Source: Haladaptatus sp. ZSTT2
GTDB lineage: Archaea; Halobacteriota; Halobacteria; Halobacteriales; Halococcaceae
Length of the DNA: 64,000 nt
Direction: 5' to 3'
NCBI RefSeq assembly: GCF_037081775.1
Contig: NZ_JBAMHQ010000001.1
Span: 2,232,001 to 2,296,000, forward strand
In this document: positions 43,221 to 52,462 of the stretch, one piece after another
How positions within the stretch are numbered: the first letter of the stretch is position 1
Layout of the letters: each line of letters opens with the position of its first letter
Notes under the pieces: model-generated
What the model was told of the DNA's origin: nothing
Database searches by the model: none
The model's input: only the letters and a program-made list of their open reading frames with translations
Made by a program: the position numbers and the translations under genes

Positions 43221-45779
43221 CTATTTGTCCAGGTCTTCGAAGGTGATAGCCGCGGAGCCACAGACCTTGAATCGCGTCACGTTGCCTTTGAACCGGTAGG
43301 CGTCGACGCCCTCTGCAACCACGCCGACTGCCTTGCCGTCTGCGACGGTGTCTTCCATCCGGTCCCACGTCGTCGCGTCTTCGGGAGCCGTACTGAGCGC
43401 GTCACTGCGTTCGAGTTCGCCGTCAACGGCGATGCGGTAGCCCGTCACGTCGTCGCTCAGGCTGCCGTTGATGATGAGGAGGTTCGGCAGCTCGGGCACC
43501 GTGGCGATTGCCTCGTGAGGGTGGACTCGCTCGCCGTCTAAGAGGATGATGCCGGGGCCTTCTGCGGCGATGCTGGTGATTTCACCCGTGAACTCGTAGG
43601 CGTGGGTGGCGTTTCCGACCGCACCTTCGACCGTCGTGTCGAACACGTTTGCATCAAGGCCGAGGCTGCTCTCTTCGGCCTCTGCAACCTCGCCGCTCAC
43701 GTTGAAGTAGTAGACAGTCGACGCGTCGCTCGTCCCCGCGAAGGAGAGCGTGTGGGTCTGTTTCTCGTCGGTGGACGACTCGCTCGACCCGGCCGAGGAA
43801 CTGCTGTCGGTGCTCTCTGTCTCGGTGCTCGTCTCCGTGGTGTCAGTCTCGTCGCTTGCAGCCGACCCAGTGTCGTTGCTCGTCGTTTCTTCAGTGTCGG
43901 CTTCCGTCTCCGAGAACGAATCCGGGCTCACGGCTTCGCCGTTGACCGTAATCGTTGGCTCGCCACCAGAGAGGCTGAAGTCGGTGATTTCGCCGGTGAA
44001 GGTGTAGCTGTCGATGCCGCCTTCGACCTGCCCGCTCGCGGTCGAACCCGAGAGCGTGTCGTTGTCGTCGATGGTCGCGCCGTTCGCATCGCTTTTCTGG
44101 AGGTCGCCGCTCACGGAGAACTCGTATTCGCCGGGTGATTCGACGCCGTTGATGCTGAGGACGTTTTCGCTGTCCGCGTCAGCGGTTGTCTCCTCGGTTG
44201 CATCCATGTCCGTCGTGTCGGTTTCTGTCGTGTCGGACTCCGCCGAGGACTCGGTCGTCGTTGTTGTGGGTTCGTCGGTCGAGTCATCCTCTGCTGGCTC
44301 GCTCGATGCACCGATATCCGTGCTCGGGACGGGACAGGTTCCGGACTGCTCGATACCACTCGTCTCGCCCGTTGAGTTCTGGTAGTCGACGGCCGTGCCA
44401 CTCACGTTGACGGTGGAGTTCGTCACGTCCACGTCGGTCGAATTGATGATGCGCACGCCGTCGCGGTCGCTGCCGGTCTGCTGGATACAGCAGTCTTTGA
44501 CGTAGCTCGCGTCCGCGCTATCGATGAAGACGGCTTCGCGTCCCTCTGAGCTGCCGGTGATGCTACAGTTTTCGAGGCGGACGTAGTGGGGTTTTGGTGG
44601 GGTATCCTGGTATGGCCGCCAGCTAATCGACCCGGGTTCACCCCGGCGGACGGCGGGCGTGTTCGGCAGGTCACACTGGATGCGGGTGTTTTTGACCGTT
44701 ACACTGCGCCCCTGTGGGGAGACGTTGATGAGGCCGATGCCCTGTGGGGCGTTGCGGCCGATGATATCACAGTCGATTATTTCTGCTCCCGCTGGGATGG
44801 CCGGAACGTCCTGTTGGACGCCCTGATCGATGGAAATCCCGCGGATACCGAACTCGGTTTCCGTGTCGATTGGCGTCGGGCCAGTGTACTTGTCGAAGTC
44901 GATTTCGAGCACACAGTTTTTGACGTAGCTGCCCTCGCCGCTGATGCGGATTTGGGAGGCGTTGTTGTTGCAGAAGTAGGAGTCGACGATTTGGACGTTG
45001 CCGGGCGTCCGGGAGGTGTAACAAGCGTTGTTCCCGAACTCGCGGAAGTCACACTGCTCTAACCGAATCGTCCCTTTGTTCGACCAGCCAATCCACACAC
45101 CGATGCGGCCGTTGCCACCCTCGTAGCCGTCGAATCGAGAGCCTTTCTTGGCGACGGCGTTTCTGAGGACGCCTTCGCCGTCTTCGCTTTCGAGCGCGAG
45201 GAGGAACGCGCTCGTCTGTCCGCCGCTGGCGGTGAGGCCACGCCCGAGGTATTCGACGTCCTCTACGTGGAATTTGGTTTGGCATTTGAGCCGGATGCCT
45301 GCAGTCGTGCTCTCGTCGCGGATGTCGATGTCGATGTTCTCGATGAGCAGTTCGTCGTAGCCAGACCAGCTGTCGATGAGCAGGTCATCGAAGCCCGCTG
45401 GCGGGACGAACGTCACGTCGCCCTCACCGAGGAACCCGAGTCGGTTGTTTCGTGGGATGTATTTGCCGTTGAATTGGTAGGTTCCTTCGGGGAAGGTGAT
45501 GAGCGTGCCATCGCTCGCCGCCTCAGAGATGGCGGCGTTTACGGGTTCGTTCCCGGTTGGGTCTGCCCCGTAGTCCTCGACGATGTTGACGACCCGGTCG
45601 AAACTAATCCCGTGTCGAGTCGTCGCGGCCGCCGCGCCACCGCTTGCGACTGCCGTCGCGGTGGTGCCAGCCGCTGCCGCGTACGCACCCATTCTCAAGT
45701 AATCACGACGGTTGAGGAGCGTACCGTCCTCATTGTCCGCCGATTGTTGTCGCTGTTCGCGTGCCAGTTTGCGTGCCAT
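43221..45779 (-). CDS. Tat-secreted beta-helix protein with triplicated C-terminal module
   Basis: The 852-residue protein has a twin-arginine signal (LLNRRDYLRMGAYAAAAG, residues 21-38), then a beta-helix domain (about 55-480, opening HGISFDRVVNIVEDYGADPTG; short parts only) that closely matches the downstream lipoprotein. Acidic Ser/Thr-rich linkers (490-537 and 623-673) separate it from three similar units at about 538-622, 674-757 and 765-848, each with YxFxVSG, a VxGxVxxG turn and YxFTGxIT. They look like a stalk or carbohydrate-binding modules. The start is MARKLAREQR (45779). Confidence 0.83.
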   Translation of the reverse strand: MARKLAREQRQQSADNEDGTLLNRRDYLRMGAYAAAAGTTATAVASGGAAAATTRHGISFDRVVNIVEDYGADPTGNEPVNAAISEAASDGTLITFPEGTYQFNGKYIPRNNRLGFLGEGDVTFVPPAGFDDLLIDSWSGYDELLIENIDIDIRDESTTAGIRLKCQTKFHVEDVEYLGRGLTASGGQTSAFLLALESEDGEGVLRNAVAKKGSRFDGYEGGNGRIGVWIGWSNKGTIRLEQCDFREFGNNACYTSRTPGNVQIVDSYFCNNNASQIRISGEGSYVKNCVLEIDFDKYTGPTPIDTETEFGIRGISIDQGVQQDVPAIPAGAEIIDCDIIGRNAPQGIGLINVSPQGRSVTVKNTRIQCDLPNTPAVRRGEPGSISWRPYQDTPPKPHYVRLENCSITGSSEGREAVFIDSADASYVKDCCIQQTGSDRDGVRIINSTDVDVTNSTVNVSGTAVDYQNSTGETSGIEQSGTCPVPSTDIGASSEPAEDDSTDEPTTTTTESSAESDTTETDTTDMDATEETTADADSENVLSINGVESPGEYEFSVSGDLQKSDANGATIDDNDTLSGSTASGQVEGGIDSYTFTGEITDFSLSGGEPTITVNGEAVSPDSFSETEADTEETTSNDTGSAASDETDTTETSTETESTDSSSSAGSSESSTDEKQTHTLSFAGTSDASTVYYFNVSGEVAEAEESSLGLDANVFDTTVEGAVGNATHAYEFTGEITSIAAEGPGIILLDGERVHPHEAIATVPELPNLLIINGSLSDDVTGYRIAVDGELERSDALSTAPEDATTWDRMEDTVADGKAVGVVAEGVDAYRFKGNVTRFKVCGSAAITFEDLDK

Positions 45780-45784
45780 TGCAA

Positions 45785-45790
45785 TTGTTA
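45785..45790 (-). promoter_or_regulatory. TAACAA element close to the beta-helix start
   Basis: TAACAAT lies only five bases before the ATG at 45779, unlike the others. A related CTATAACTT lies at 45796-45804 at TATA distance, so this copy may be chance. Confidence 0.3.
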
Positions 45791-45905
45791 AGCACAAGTT
45801 ATAGGGCATAAATATTTTGTTTCTGACATTAGTTCGATTCCATGATTATCACGATAATATACTAATTTTTTCTTGAATATAGTGATTGAAAACACATCTA
45901 GAAGA

Positions 45906-45920
45906 CGGATGATTCATCCG
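45906..45920. promoter_or_regulatory. Palindrome CGGATGA-T-TCATCCG
   Basis: Perfect 7-base arms around one base, 126 bases or more upstream of the ATG at 45779. It is a candidate operator for the beta-helix gene. Confidence 0.4.
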
Positions 45921-46217
45921 CTCTTAACAGTTGTCGCAGCGAAATTATCTCTGAATTAATCACGTGCATGCGAACGAATTTGGCTAGAACAGACGCGTTG
46001 ACTGTCCATCTCGTGAAACAGTACGAACTGGGTGACACTCGTCATACAGAGATTTGCTCGACGGAGTTTCCACGTTCTGTGAGTGTTTCTCTCCGTGGGG
46101 TATGAAGTCGTTACACACGGCCTTGAAGACGTGTTGTCCTCTCTATGAGTCTCATTCTTGTCACCTCTCTAGCCACGGAACTTCGAAACCTGTTGCTTCC
46201 GGGATTTCCCTCCAGTT

Positions 46218-46267
46218 GTGACGCTTTTCCGACCGTACGAGCACCGTCATTCGGGTGCAAGCGTCAC
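46218..46267 (-). terminator. Nested stem-loop after the AI-2E permease gene
   Basis: Outer arms GTGACGCTT and AAGCGTCAC (nine pairs) enclose inner arms GCACC and GGTGC. It starts 16 bases after the permease stop on its transcribed side. It could be a terminator or a small RNA structure, though no T-run follows. Confidence 0.45.
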
Positions 46268-46283
46268 GAACCGATGTGCGCGG

Positions 46284-47540
46284 CTAGCTCCCGTCTGCGG
46301 GAGACGGCGAGTCAGCCCCGTCGGAGTCGGCTGGCGCGGGGAGGTCTGTCGCCACAGCGTCGTCCTGGTCGTCTGTGGCTACCTCGTCACTCTGTCGGTG
46401 GGGACTGACCAGCCACGGGAAGATGATTCTCCCAAATTCGTAGACGACGGCCAAGATGAGCGGGCCAAGGAAGATGCCATACCAGCCAAACAGCAACGGG
46501 CCGAAGGTGTAGGCGAGAATCACGGCCCCGATGTGGAGCGACCGGCCGCTCACGTAGGGGCGAAGCAACTGGTCTGGAATCGTATCGACGATAACAATCG
46601 AGACGACGCTGAACACGACAGGGAACCAGAGCGCCTCGGGCGCGACGAGCGCCGCCCGCGCGAAGAGAAACACCGCGACGGGTACCCAGATGAGTTTCAT
46701 ACCAATGACCGGCACGAGGCTTGCCACCCCGACGAGCAATCCCACGAGCGCGGGTTCGGGGATGGCAACGGCCTCCGGGGCGAACAGGTTTAGCACGATG
46801 TAGGTGACCACGCCGAGAATGCCCGTCGCAAGCGCGTTCAGGATGTTCCCGAAGTAGATCGACTTCAAGTCGGCATCGACCGTCTCGAAGTAGTGTTCGA
46901 GCGGGTTGTCGTCTCTAAGAATCGTCTGCCTGCCCCACGCCACAAGCCGGTAGTCGTCTTTGAGGAGGAAAAACGCAATCAAGAGCGCGATAAAGGCGTG
47001 AAAGCCGACGTTCAACAACGTCGAGAGCGAGGCAACCAGCACGTCAGAAAGCTGCGTGAGCACGTCACCCAGCCCGGACTCAGCGAGCTGGCCTGGGTTC
47101 GTCACGAGCAGGCGAAGCGTCTCCTCTGAGTCGTGGAGGACGCTCGTGAGGTCGAGATACGGCTCGATGAGCGCGGTCAACTCGCTTTGGCGTTCTGCGT
47201 CGAGGAACTGAGAGACGGCGGTGATGACGATGGCGAGCGCCCACCCGACGAGTCCCAGCACTGGAATCGTCACCAGAATGAGCGTGGCGACGACAGCGAA
47301 CAGGCGGCGCTCGATACGCTTTTGCACCTGCCGGAACACCGGCCGCGTCACGTAGTACATGAACAAGCCGAGGACGACCGTTCCGATGAACTGCCAAACG
47401 ATGAACGACAAGGTGAGAAGGAGCAGGATGGCGACCACCCACAACACGGCTCTGTCTCTGCGCATCCCCTCGAAAAACGGGAGTCTACGCAGTGCGTGCT
47501 CGCTCGGCAAACTGCTGTCTGTGTGGTTTTCTTCGGCCAT
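46284..47540 (-). CDS. AI-2E family transporter
   Basis: The 418-residue protein has about eight helices with the AI-2E exporter pattern: helices 1-3 at the N-terminus, a long amphipathic middle, and GLLVGVASLVPVIGMKLIWV plus AYTFGPLLFGWYGIFLGPLI near the C-terminus. Family members export small molecules or act as Na+/H+ antiporters; autoinducer-2 is not expected here. Start is MAEENHTDSS (47540). It has an acidic C-terminal tail. It may belong to the glycan locus or only be adjacent. Confidence 0.85.
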   Translation of the reverse strand: MAEENHTDSSLPSEHALRRLPFFEGMRRDRAVLWVVAILLLLTLSFIVWQFIGTVVLGLFMYYVTRPVFRQVQKRIERRLFAVVATLILVTIPVLGLVGWALAIVITAVSQFLDAERQSELTALIEPYLDLTSVLHDSEETLRLLVTNPGQLAESGLGDVLTQLSDVLVASLSTLLNVGFHAFIALLIAFFLLKDDYRLVAWGRQTILRDDNPLEHYFETVDADLKSIYFGNILNALATGILGVVTYIVLNLFAPEAVAIPEPALVGLLVGVASLVPVIGMKLIWVPVAVFLFARAALVAPEALWFPVVFSVVSIVIVDTIPDQLLRPYVSGRSLHIGAVILAYTFGPLLFGWYGIFLGPLILAVVYEFGRIIFPWLVSPHRQSDEVATDDQDDAVATDLPAPADSDGADSPSPADGS

Positions 47541-47653
47541 GATACAGGCGGTTACCCACGACTGCTCTCCCATCCCCCAATGATGAACAGTAACGGACTC
47601 GCTTCAAAAGTGGTTGGCTCTCTGTCGGCTTAATCGTCCCGGCCCTGAACTTC

Positions 47654-49228
47654 CTATTCGAGGTAGCCAAGCCCGCGCAGCCGGTCTTCGACATCGCTGT
47701 AATCTTCTGCGACCGCGCCAGCCGCCTGTGAGCGAGTGTACTCACGGGTTTCGACCGCGTGTGTCGAGTCGGCAGTGAAAATCTCTGCGAGCACGCGCCC
47801 GTCCGCCCCACTCGAAACCGGCTCGCCCGCGGCGTGGAGCACGGTTGGCGCGACATCGACGACCGTGGCGTCGCGTACGGCGACGCCTGCTTCGATGTCC
47901 GACCCCCACGCGAAGAAGATGCCTTCCGGCCGGTGGTAGGCCTCTGCCACCCGCGAATCTGCGATAATGTGCGGCGACAGGGTCGGCTCGATGTGGTAGC
48001 CCTCGTTGGCCGTCACGACGATATCCGGGCCGTCGGGGTCGCGGGGGTTCAGCCTCGCGCCGTCGTACACCGTGAGCACGCGCTCACCCGTCTCCGGGTC
48101 GGTCAGCCGTTCTAACACGCCCATCAGGTGGGTTTTCACCTGGGCCTTCTCGGCGGGCGCGACGATACCCTCGTCGAATCGTTCGGTGTCGTTCACGTAG
48201 ATGCTTCCGAGACCGTGGAGGAACGCCGTTGTCTGGCTGTGGTCAACGTCGTGAAGCTGGTGGGTGCCGGGAATCTGGCGGGCGGCGGCGTTCACGAGTT
48301 CGTCCGGAAGCGCGTGAACCAGTCGTTGCTCGGTGAGCCCAATCCGCGCAAGCGCCCCAAGGACGCGCGGCTTCGTGATGCCGAGCGTCGAGAGCACGCC
48401 GCGCGTCCCAGTCTGCGATTTCGGGACGAGGAAACCCTCCTCGACCAACAAGCGATTGACGCTCACGACGTGGTCTATCGGGCCAAACCCGTGGTCTGAG
48501 ACCACGAACAGCGTCGCATCGCGCTCGGTCGCATAGTCCATCACTTCACCGAGAATCTCATCGAGCAGTTGGTAGTGAGCGAGTAGCACCGCCTCGTCCC
48601 AGATGAGGTGCTGGAGGCGGTCTGGGGCGACGTAGACGAAAAAGAACAGTCGCCAGTCGTCGTCTGCCATGAGCAGGCGCATCAGTTGACGACGGTTTTC
48701 GACGAGCGTCGTGAGTTCTTCGAGAAATTCGGCTTTCCGCCCGTCGTACTCGTGCCACCTGAGTTCGATTTGGTAGTCTGGAATCTCGCGTTTGATCTGC
48801 GCTTCGAGCGACTCCGGGAAGGCAAACCGCGCAGACAGAGAGGGGGTCATCATCCCGGTCACGAGTTTCCCGTCGATGGGGGCGGGCGGGTAGGTCATCG
48901 GCAGGTTCGCCACCACCGCGGGCGTGAGCATCTCCCAGAGCGTCGGCTCGCGGATATCGTTTCGCGTGTAGGGGCGCTGGGTGTAGTCTTCTTCTACCGT
49001 AATGAACTCGTAGATGCCGTGGCGGTCGGGCCACGTCCCGGTCGCGATGGATGGCCACGCAACCGGCGTGTTCGCCGGTTTCGTGCTTTCGAGCGGCCCG
49101 CTCGCCCCCTCCGCGATGAGTCGGGAAAAATTCGGCAGGTCCTCCGTTTCCGTCCACTGCTCGATGAGGTTCCACGGAATCCCGTCGAGGCCGAGGATGA
49201 GCGCCCGGCGACTGGTGTCTGTGACCAT
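47654..49228 (-). CDS. Alkaline-phosphatase superfamily phosphodiesterase/pyrophosphatase
   Basis: The 524-residue enzyme has the AlkP fold with LILGLDGIPWNLI (metal aspartate), the nucleophile region TPVAWPSIATGTWPDRHGIY and VVSDHGFGPIDHV (metal aspartate and histidine). Such haloarchaeal proteins sit in glycan loci and may hydrolyse or transfer a sugar- or lipid-phosphate. No signal peptide is visible, so it probably acts in the cytoplasm. The start at MVTDTSRRA (49228) is chosen. A TAACAA element lies 33 bases upstream. Confidence 0.85.
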   Translation of the reverse strand: MVTDTSRRALILGLDGIPWNLIEQWTETEDLPNFSRLIAEGASGPLESTKPANTPVAWPSIATGTWPDRHGIYEFITVEEDYTQRPYTRNDIREPTLWEMLTPAVVANLPMTYPPAPIDGKLVTGMMTPSLSARFAFPESLEAQIKREIPDYQIELRWHEYDGRKAEFLEELTTLVENRRQLMRLLMADDDWRLFFFVYVAPDRLQHLIWDEAVLLAHYQLLDEILGEVMDYATERDATLFVVSDHGFGPIDHVVSVNRLLVEEGFLVPKSQTGTRGVLSTLGITKPRVLGALARIGLTEQRLVHALPDELVNAAARQIPGTHQLHDVDHSQTTAFLHGLGSIYVNDTERFDEGIVAPAEKAQVKTHLMGVLERLTDPETGERVLTVYDGARLNPRDPDGPDIVVTANEGYHIEPTLSPHIIADSRVAEAYHRPEGIFFAWGSDIEAGVAVRDATVVDVAPTVLHAAGEPVSSGADGRVLAEIFTADSTHAVETREYTRSQAAGAVAEDYSDVEDRLRGLGYLE

Positions 49229-49261
49229 CGTTACTATCGCCAACAAGGCGGGCGATGGGCA

Positions 49262-49267
49262 TTGTTA
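49262..49267 (-). promoter_or_regulatory. TAACAA promoter-like element (phosphodiesterase)
   Basis: TAACAAT in gene orientation ends 33 bases before the start at 49228. It lies in the short gap after the GT4 gene and would give the phosphodiesterase its own promoter. Confidence 0.5.
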
Positions 49268-49286
49268 ATCGGCGGCTACAGCCTGG

Positions 49287-50426
49287 TTACTCGATGACGA
49301 CCGGAGGAGCGTCTCGGTCTATCTCGTGTGGTCGGTCGAGCAGGCGGGCGTACAGCGCGGTCAACTGCACCGCCACCTCCTGCCACGTGTACGCCTCTTC
49401 GACGAGCGTGCGATTCTGTTGGGCCATGTTTCGAACCGTCTTCGGGTCTGTGAGGAGCGCGGCCAGCGCGGTTGTGAGGTCGTCTGCATTTCCCGGCGTG
49501 ACGAGTCGCCCGTTTTCCGGCCGGATGAGTTCGGGAATGCTGCCAACCGGCGTCGAGAGAATCGCGTTGCCGCCCGCCATGGCTTCGAGAATCCCAATCG
49601 GCAAGCCCTCTGCGTGCGTTGGCAGGACGTAGATCGAGGCGTTGTCGAGCAGCGCGCGCTTCTCGGCTTCGCTTACGTACCCGACGTAGGACACGTCCTG
49701 ATACCGCGCGGCAAGCCCTTCTGCGAGATGTGAGAGCGGGCCTTTCCCGGCAATCGTGACGCGAAAAACCAGCCCGGCTTCGTGGAGCTGTTCGACCGCT
49801 TCCACGAACTCTCGAATCCCCTTTCGCTCGACGTGATTCGAGATGAACACGACGTGGGGCGGCGTCACGTCGAAGTGAGGGTCGTACTCGTCCGGGTCGA
49901 TGGCGTTCGGGAGGACAAACAGCTTCGTCTGGTCCGAGACGGGTTCGAGGATTTGTTTCCAGTATGCAGAGAGGACGAGTACCGCGGTCGCGGCGGCGAA
50001 CACGCGTCGTTGGAAAAAGCGTACCAGCCCCGACTCCGACTGGACGAACGTGTCGAACGCAGAGCCGTGGACGTGGAGAATCGTCGGCCGTCGCCACAGG
50101 TAGCGAGAAACGAACACGAACCACGACGAGAGGTAAAATGACCGCTCGTGTGACGTGTGGACGTGGACGATGTCGGGGCGCGACTGGAACGGGAAGCGCA
50201 GCGCACGCTTACCCGCGTGGAAGAGTTCTCTCACGAGCCACCGTCGCCCCTCACCGTCTGCGCTGGGCGCGACGTCGTAGGTCTCCATCCGCACCGACGG
50301 CGGGAGATGTTCGCGCTGTGCGGCGATGTAGCGCGCAATCCCGCCGGTTTCTCTGTTTGCCGGGCCAACGACGAGCACTGCAATATCAGGTTCTGGGTTC
50401 ATGGTACGGTGGGTCTGCTGGCTCAC
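49287..50426 (-). CDS. Glycosyltransferase family 4
   Basis: The 379-residue enzyme has two Rossmann domains (GT-B) with IAVLVVGPANRETGGIARY at the N-terminus, a donor-binding C-terminal half with HVERKGIREFVEAVEQL and the EX7E motif in EGLPIGILEAMAGGNA. It should add a sugar from a nucleotide donor with retention. The start is taken as the GTG at 50426, which overlaps the stop of the 650-residue membrane protein (GTGA); an ATG at 50402 is possible. No helices are seen. Confidence 0.87.
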   Translation of the reverse strand: MSQQTHRTMNPEPDIAVLVVGPANRETGGIARYIAAQREHLPPSVRMETYDVAPSADGEGRRWLVRELFHAGKRALRFPFQSRPDIVHVHTSHERSFYLSSWFVFVSRYLWRRPTILHVHGSAFDTFVQSESGLVRFFQRRVFAAATAVLVLSAYWKQILEPVSDQTKLFVLPNAIDPDEYDPHFDVTPPHVVFISNHVERKGIREFVEAVEQLHEAGLVFRVTIAGKGPLSHLAEGLAARYQDVSYVGYVSEAEKRALLDNASIYVLPTHAEGLPIGILEAMAGGNAILSTPVGSIPELIRPENGRLVTPGNADDLTTALAALLTDPKTVRNMAQQNRTLVEEAYTWQEVAVQLTALYARLLDRPHEIDRDAPPVVIE

Positions 50427-52375
50427 GAGTTCGACCGGAACGTGCCTTCAGGAACGGGCGGGCGCTTGCCAATATCGACGTAGAACTGGTAGAACTCGCC
50501 GTTCGACTGTACGAGGTTGACGTTGCGCTCGCGGGTTATCGCGGCGAAGCTTTCGCGTGAGTAGCGAAGCTCCTTGTAGGCGACCACCTCGCGCTCGATA
50601 TCTGTCTCGGTGACGACGAGCCAGTGGTCGCGCCTGACGACCTCCTCTGGATGGTTCTCGAAGTACGCGCGCAACCCGGTGAGCATCCCCTCCTCGGTCA
50701 CGGGGCCGCTGTGGACGACGAACGGCTCGTCGTAGTAGGCCGCCTCGTACCGGTCCATCCCGGTGCGAATCGCGGCGTACCAGATGGTTTTGTCCGCCGG
50801 TTGGGTGTTGAACGACGCCTGATAGCCCTCCATGTGCTGGGCCGAGACGTGCTGGCCGGGGAGGAAGATGTACGGCGAGGGGAACATGCTCACGACCGAG
50901 AGCACGACGACGAACGCCGCGCACATCAGCAAGATGGGGCGCAACAGCGTGCGCACCGACGACGTGTCGAGCGAGCGGTTGAACTGATGGACGCCAATCG
51001 CCCCGAGAATCGTGGCGATGACCATCCCGAAGCCGAGGTGACGGAAGAAGTACGTCGACACGTCGCCGATGAACTGGGCGGCAACGATGGGCACGAGCGC
51101 GAGCGAACCCCACAAGAAAAACGGGAGCATGCTGTCGATGCGGCTCGCGGTTCGCTTCCCGCGAATCCGTCCGAGTACCAGCATGGCTGCGAGCGCGAGG
51201 TAGCCCGCACTCACGAGGAACAGCTTCACGAACAGCTCGAAGATGCTCACACCGATGTCGCTCGCCGAATCAGACTGCGCACTCACGACCTCACCTGCGA
51301 CTTCGGTGCCAAAGAACAGCCCTTCGATGGCGGCGAGCGTCTGGTCTAGCGTGTTGAATGTCGATTGGTGCTGGTCGACCCAGAAGACGAAGATGATGAG
51401 CAAGATGAGTGCCTGTCCGTAGATGACGCGGTAGTAGGCGGTCGGACTCTCCGGGCGGGCCAGCCGATAGAGCAGTTGGACGCCCGCAACCCCGAAGACG
51501 AACAGGAGGACGTTGAGCGTGAGCTGTGGGTGGAGGATGATGAGGACGAATGCCGTCGGAGGCATGAGCAGCGTGACGGCCGTGATGCGACGCGGCAGGC
51601 GGTCGTCGTCCGCCTCGTGTACCATGTGTTTGACGAGGAGAAAGAGAAAGACGGGGAAAAACAGCGTTGCGAGCGTGAACGGGTGAAAGGAGAGGTGGGT
51701 TGCGAGGCTGTTGATGGGGAGGAGTAAGAACGCAGAGAACGCCGCGATGGTCGTCACACGGTGGTCGGGGAAGATGAGCCGTGCGGTGAGCGGGACGAAC
51801 ATGAAGTAGAGCAAGAGGAACACCATGACGGTGAGCATCATTGCGGTCGGCATCGCCACACCGGTCGCGCGCGAAATCGTGGCGGCGAACAGGTGACTGC
51901 CCGGATACGGAATGCTGTAGACGGTGAACACGCCCGCATTGAGCGAGCGCGCCCAGCCGAGGTGGATGAGCGCGTCGAGCAAGCCGTAGAAGTAGTACCC
52001 GCGAATCAACGGCAGGCCAACGATGGATGTCGTCGCAGCCCCGGCGAGCAGCACGCTCGCGGTGCGGACGGTGCGCCCCGACGCGTAGAAGGCGATAACA
52101 ATTGAGATCAGTAACGCGACGCTGACGCCGACCCAGTAGCCGACCGGCGTTGCCTGATATATCGAAAGTTCGTAGTTCGTCGCCGGGTCGCCGCGGGCGA
52201 CGAACACCGCCGCCATGAGGCCGAGAAAGCCAATCGTGAGCGCGACCTTTTCGCCGCGACGCCGGGCGTACGAGCTATCGACAACGACATCGTGGCGGTG
52301 TTTCGTAAACGCACCGTCTACCAGTCGGTCAACCGCTGACTCCATCCGCTCTAGGTTTGTTCGATCTGGGTGCAC
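50423..52375 (-). CDS. Large polytopic membrane protein, GT-C-like
   Basis: The 650-residue protein has about twelve helices in its first 500 residues, then a soluble C-terminal domain of about 130 residues. GYYFYGLLDALIHLGWARSL carries the acidic residue and histidine typical of the first loop of GT-C-fold lipid-linked glycosyltransferases. No family name is certain. It may act on a dolichol-linked glycan. The GTG start at 52375 is supported by AAGGAG at six bases. A TAACAA element is 37 bases upstream. Confidence 0.68.
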   Translation of the reverse strand: MHPDRTNLERMESAVDRLVDGAFTKHRHDVVVDSSYARRRGEKVALTIGFLGLMAAVFVARGDPATNYELSIYQATPVGYWVGVSVALLISIVIAFYASGRTVRTASVLLAGAATTSIVGLPLIRGYYFYGLLDALIHLGWARSLNAGVFTVYSIPYPGSHLFAATISRATGVAMPTAMMLTVMVFLLLYFMFVPLTARLIFPDHRVTTIAAFSAFLLLPINSLATHLSFHPFTLATLFFPVFLFLLVKHMVHEADDDRLPRRITAVTLLMPPTAFVLIILHPQLTLNVLLFVFGVAGVQLLYRLARPESPTAYYRVIYGQALILLIIFVFWVDQHQSTFNTLDQTLAAIEGLFFGTEVAGEVVSAQSDSASDIGVSIFELFVKLFLVSAGYLALAAMLVLGRIRGKRTASRIDSMLPFFLWGSLALVPIVAAQFIGDVSTYFFRHLGFGMVIATILGAIGVHQFNRSLDTSSVRTLLRPILLMCAAFVVVLSVVSMFPSPYIFLPGQHVSAQHMEGYQASFNTQPADKTIWYAAIRTGMDRYEAAYYDEPFVVHSGPVTEEGMLTGLRAYFENHPEEVVRRDHWLVVTETDIEREVVAYKELRYSRESFAAITRERNVNLVQSNGEFYQFYVDIGKRPPVPEGTFRSNS

Positions 52376-52412
52376 AGACGGCTCCTTGTCTCTATCAGCC
52401 TACAGACAGTCT

Positions 52413-52418
52413 TTGTTA
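52413..52418 (-). promoter_or_regulatory. TAACAA promoter-like element (GT-C-like protein)
   Basis: TAACAAA with CTATAACAAAG around it ends 37 bases before the GTG at 52375, with an AAGGAG ribosome site in between. Confidence 0.5.
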
Positions 52419-52462
52419 TAGCTGGGATAATGGTCGTAGACGCCCGCAAAGCCGCGGTTCCG

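Larger units (their letters stand above)
45780..46283. other. AT-rich intergenic region with palindromes
   Basis: The 504-base gap lies between the beta-helix gene start and the end of the AI-2E permease gene. It is AT-rich at 45830-45970. It contains a TAACAA element, a 15-base palindrome (45906-45920) and a nested stem-loop (46218-46267) just after the permease stop. I see no convincing gene in it. Confidence 0.6.

Noticed and set aside
46145-46408. An 87-codon plus-strand open frame
   Set aside because: It straddles the stem-loop and the end of the AI-2E gene, and its composition is not that of a real haloarchaeal protein.
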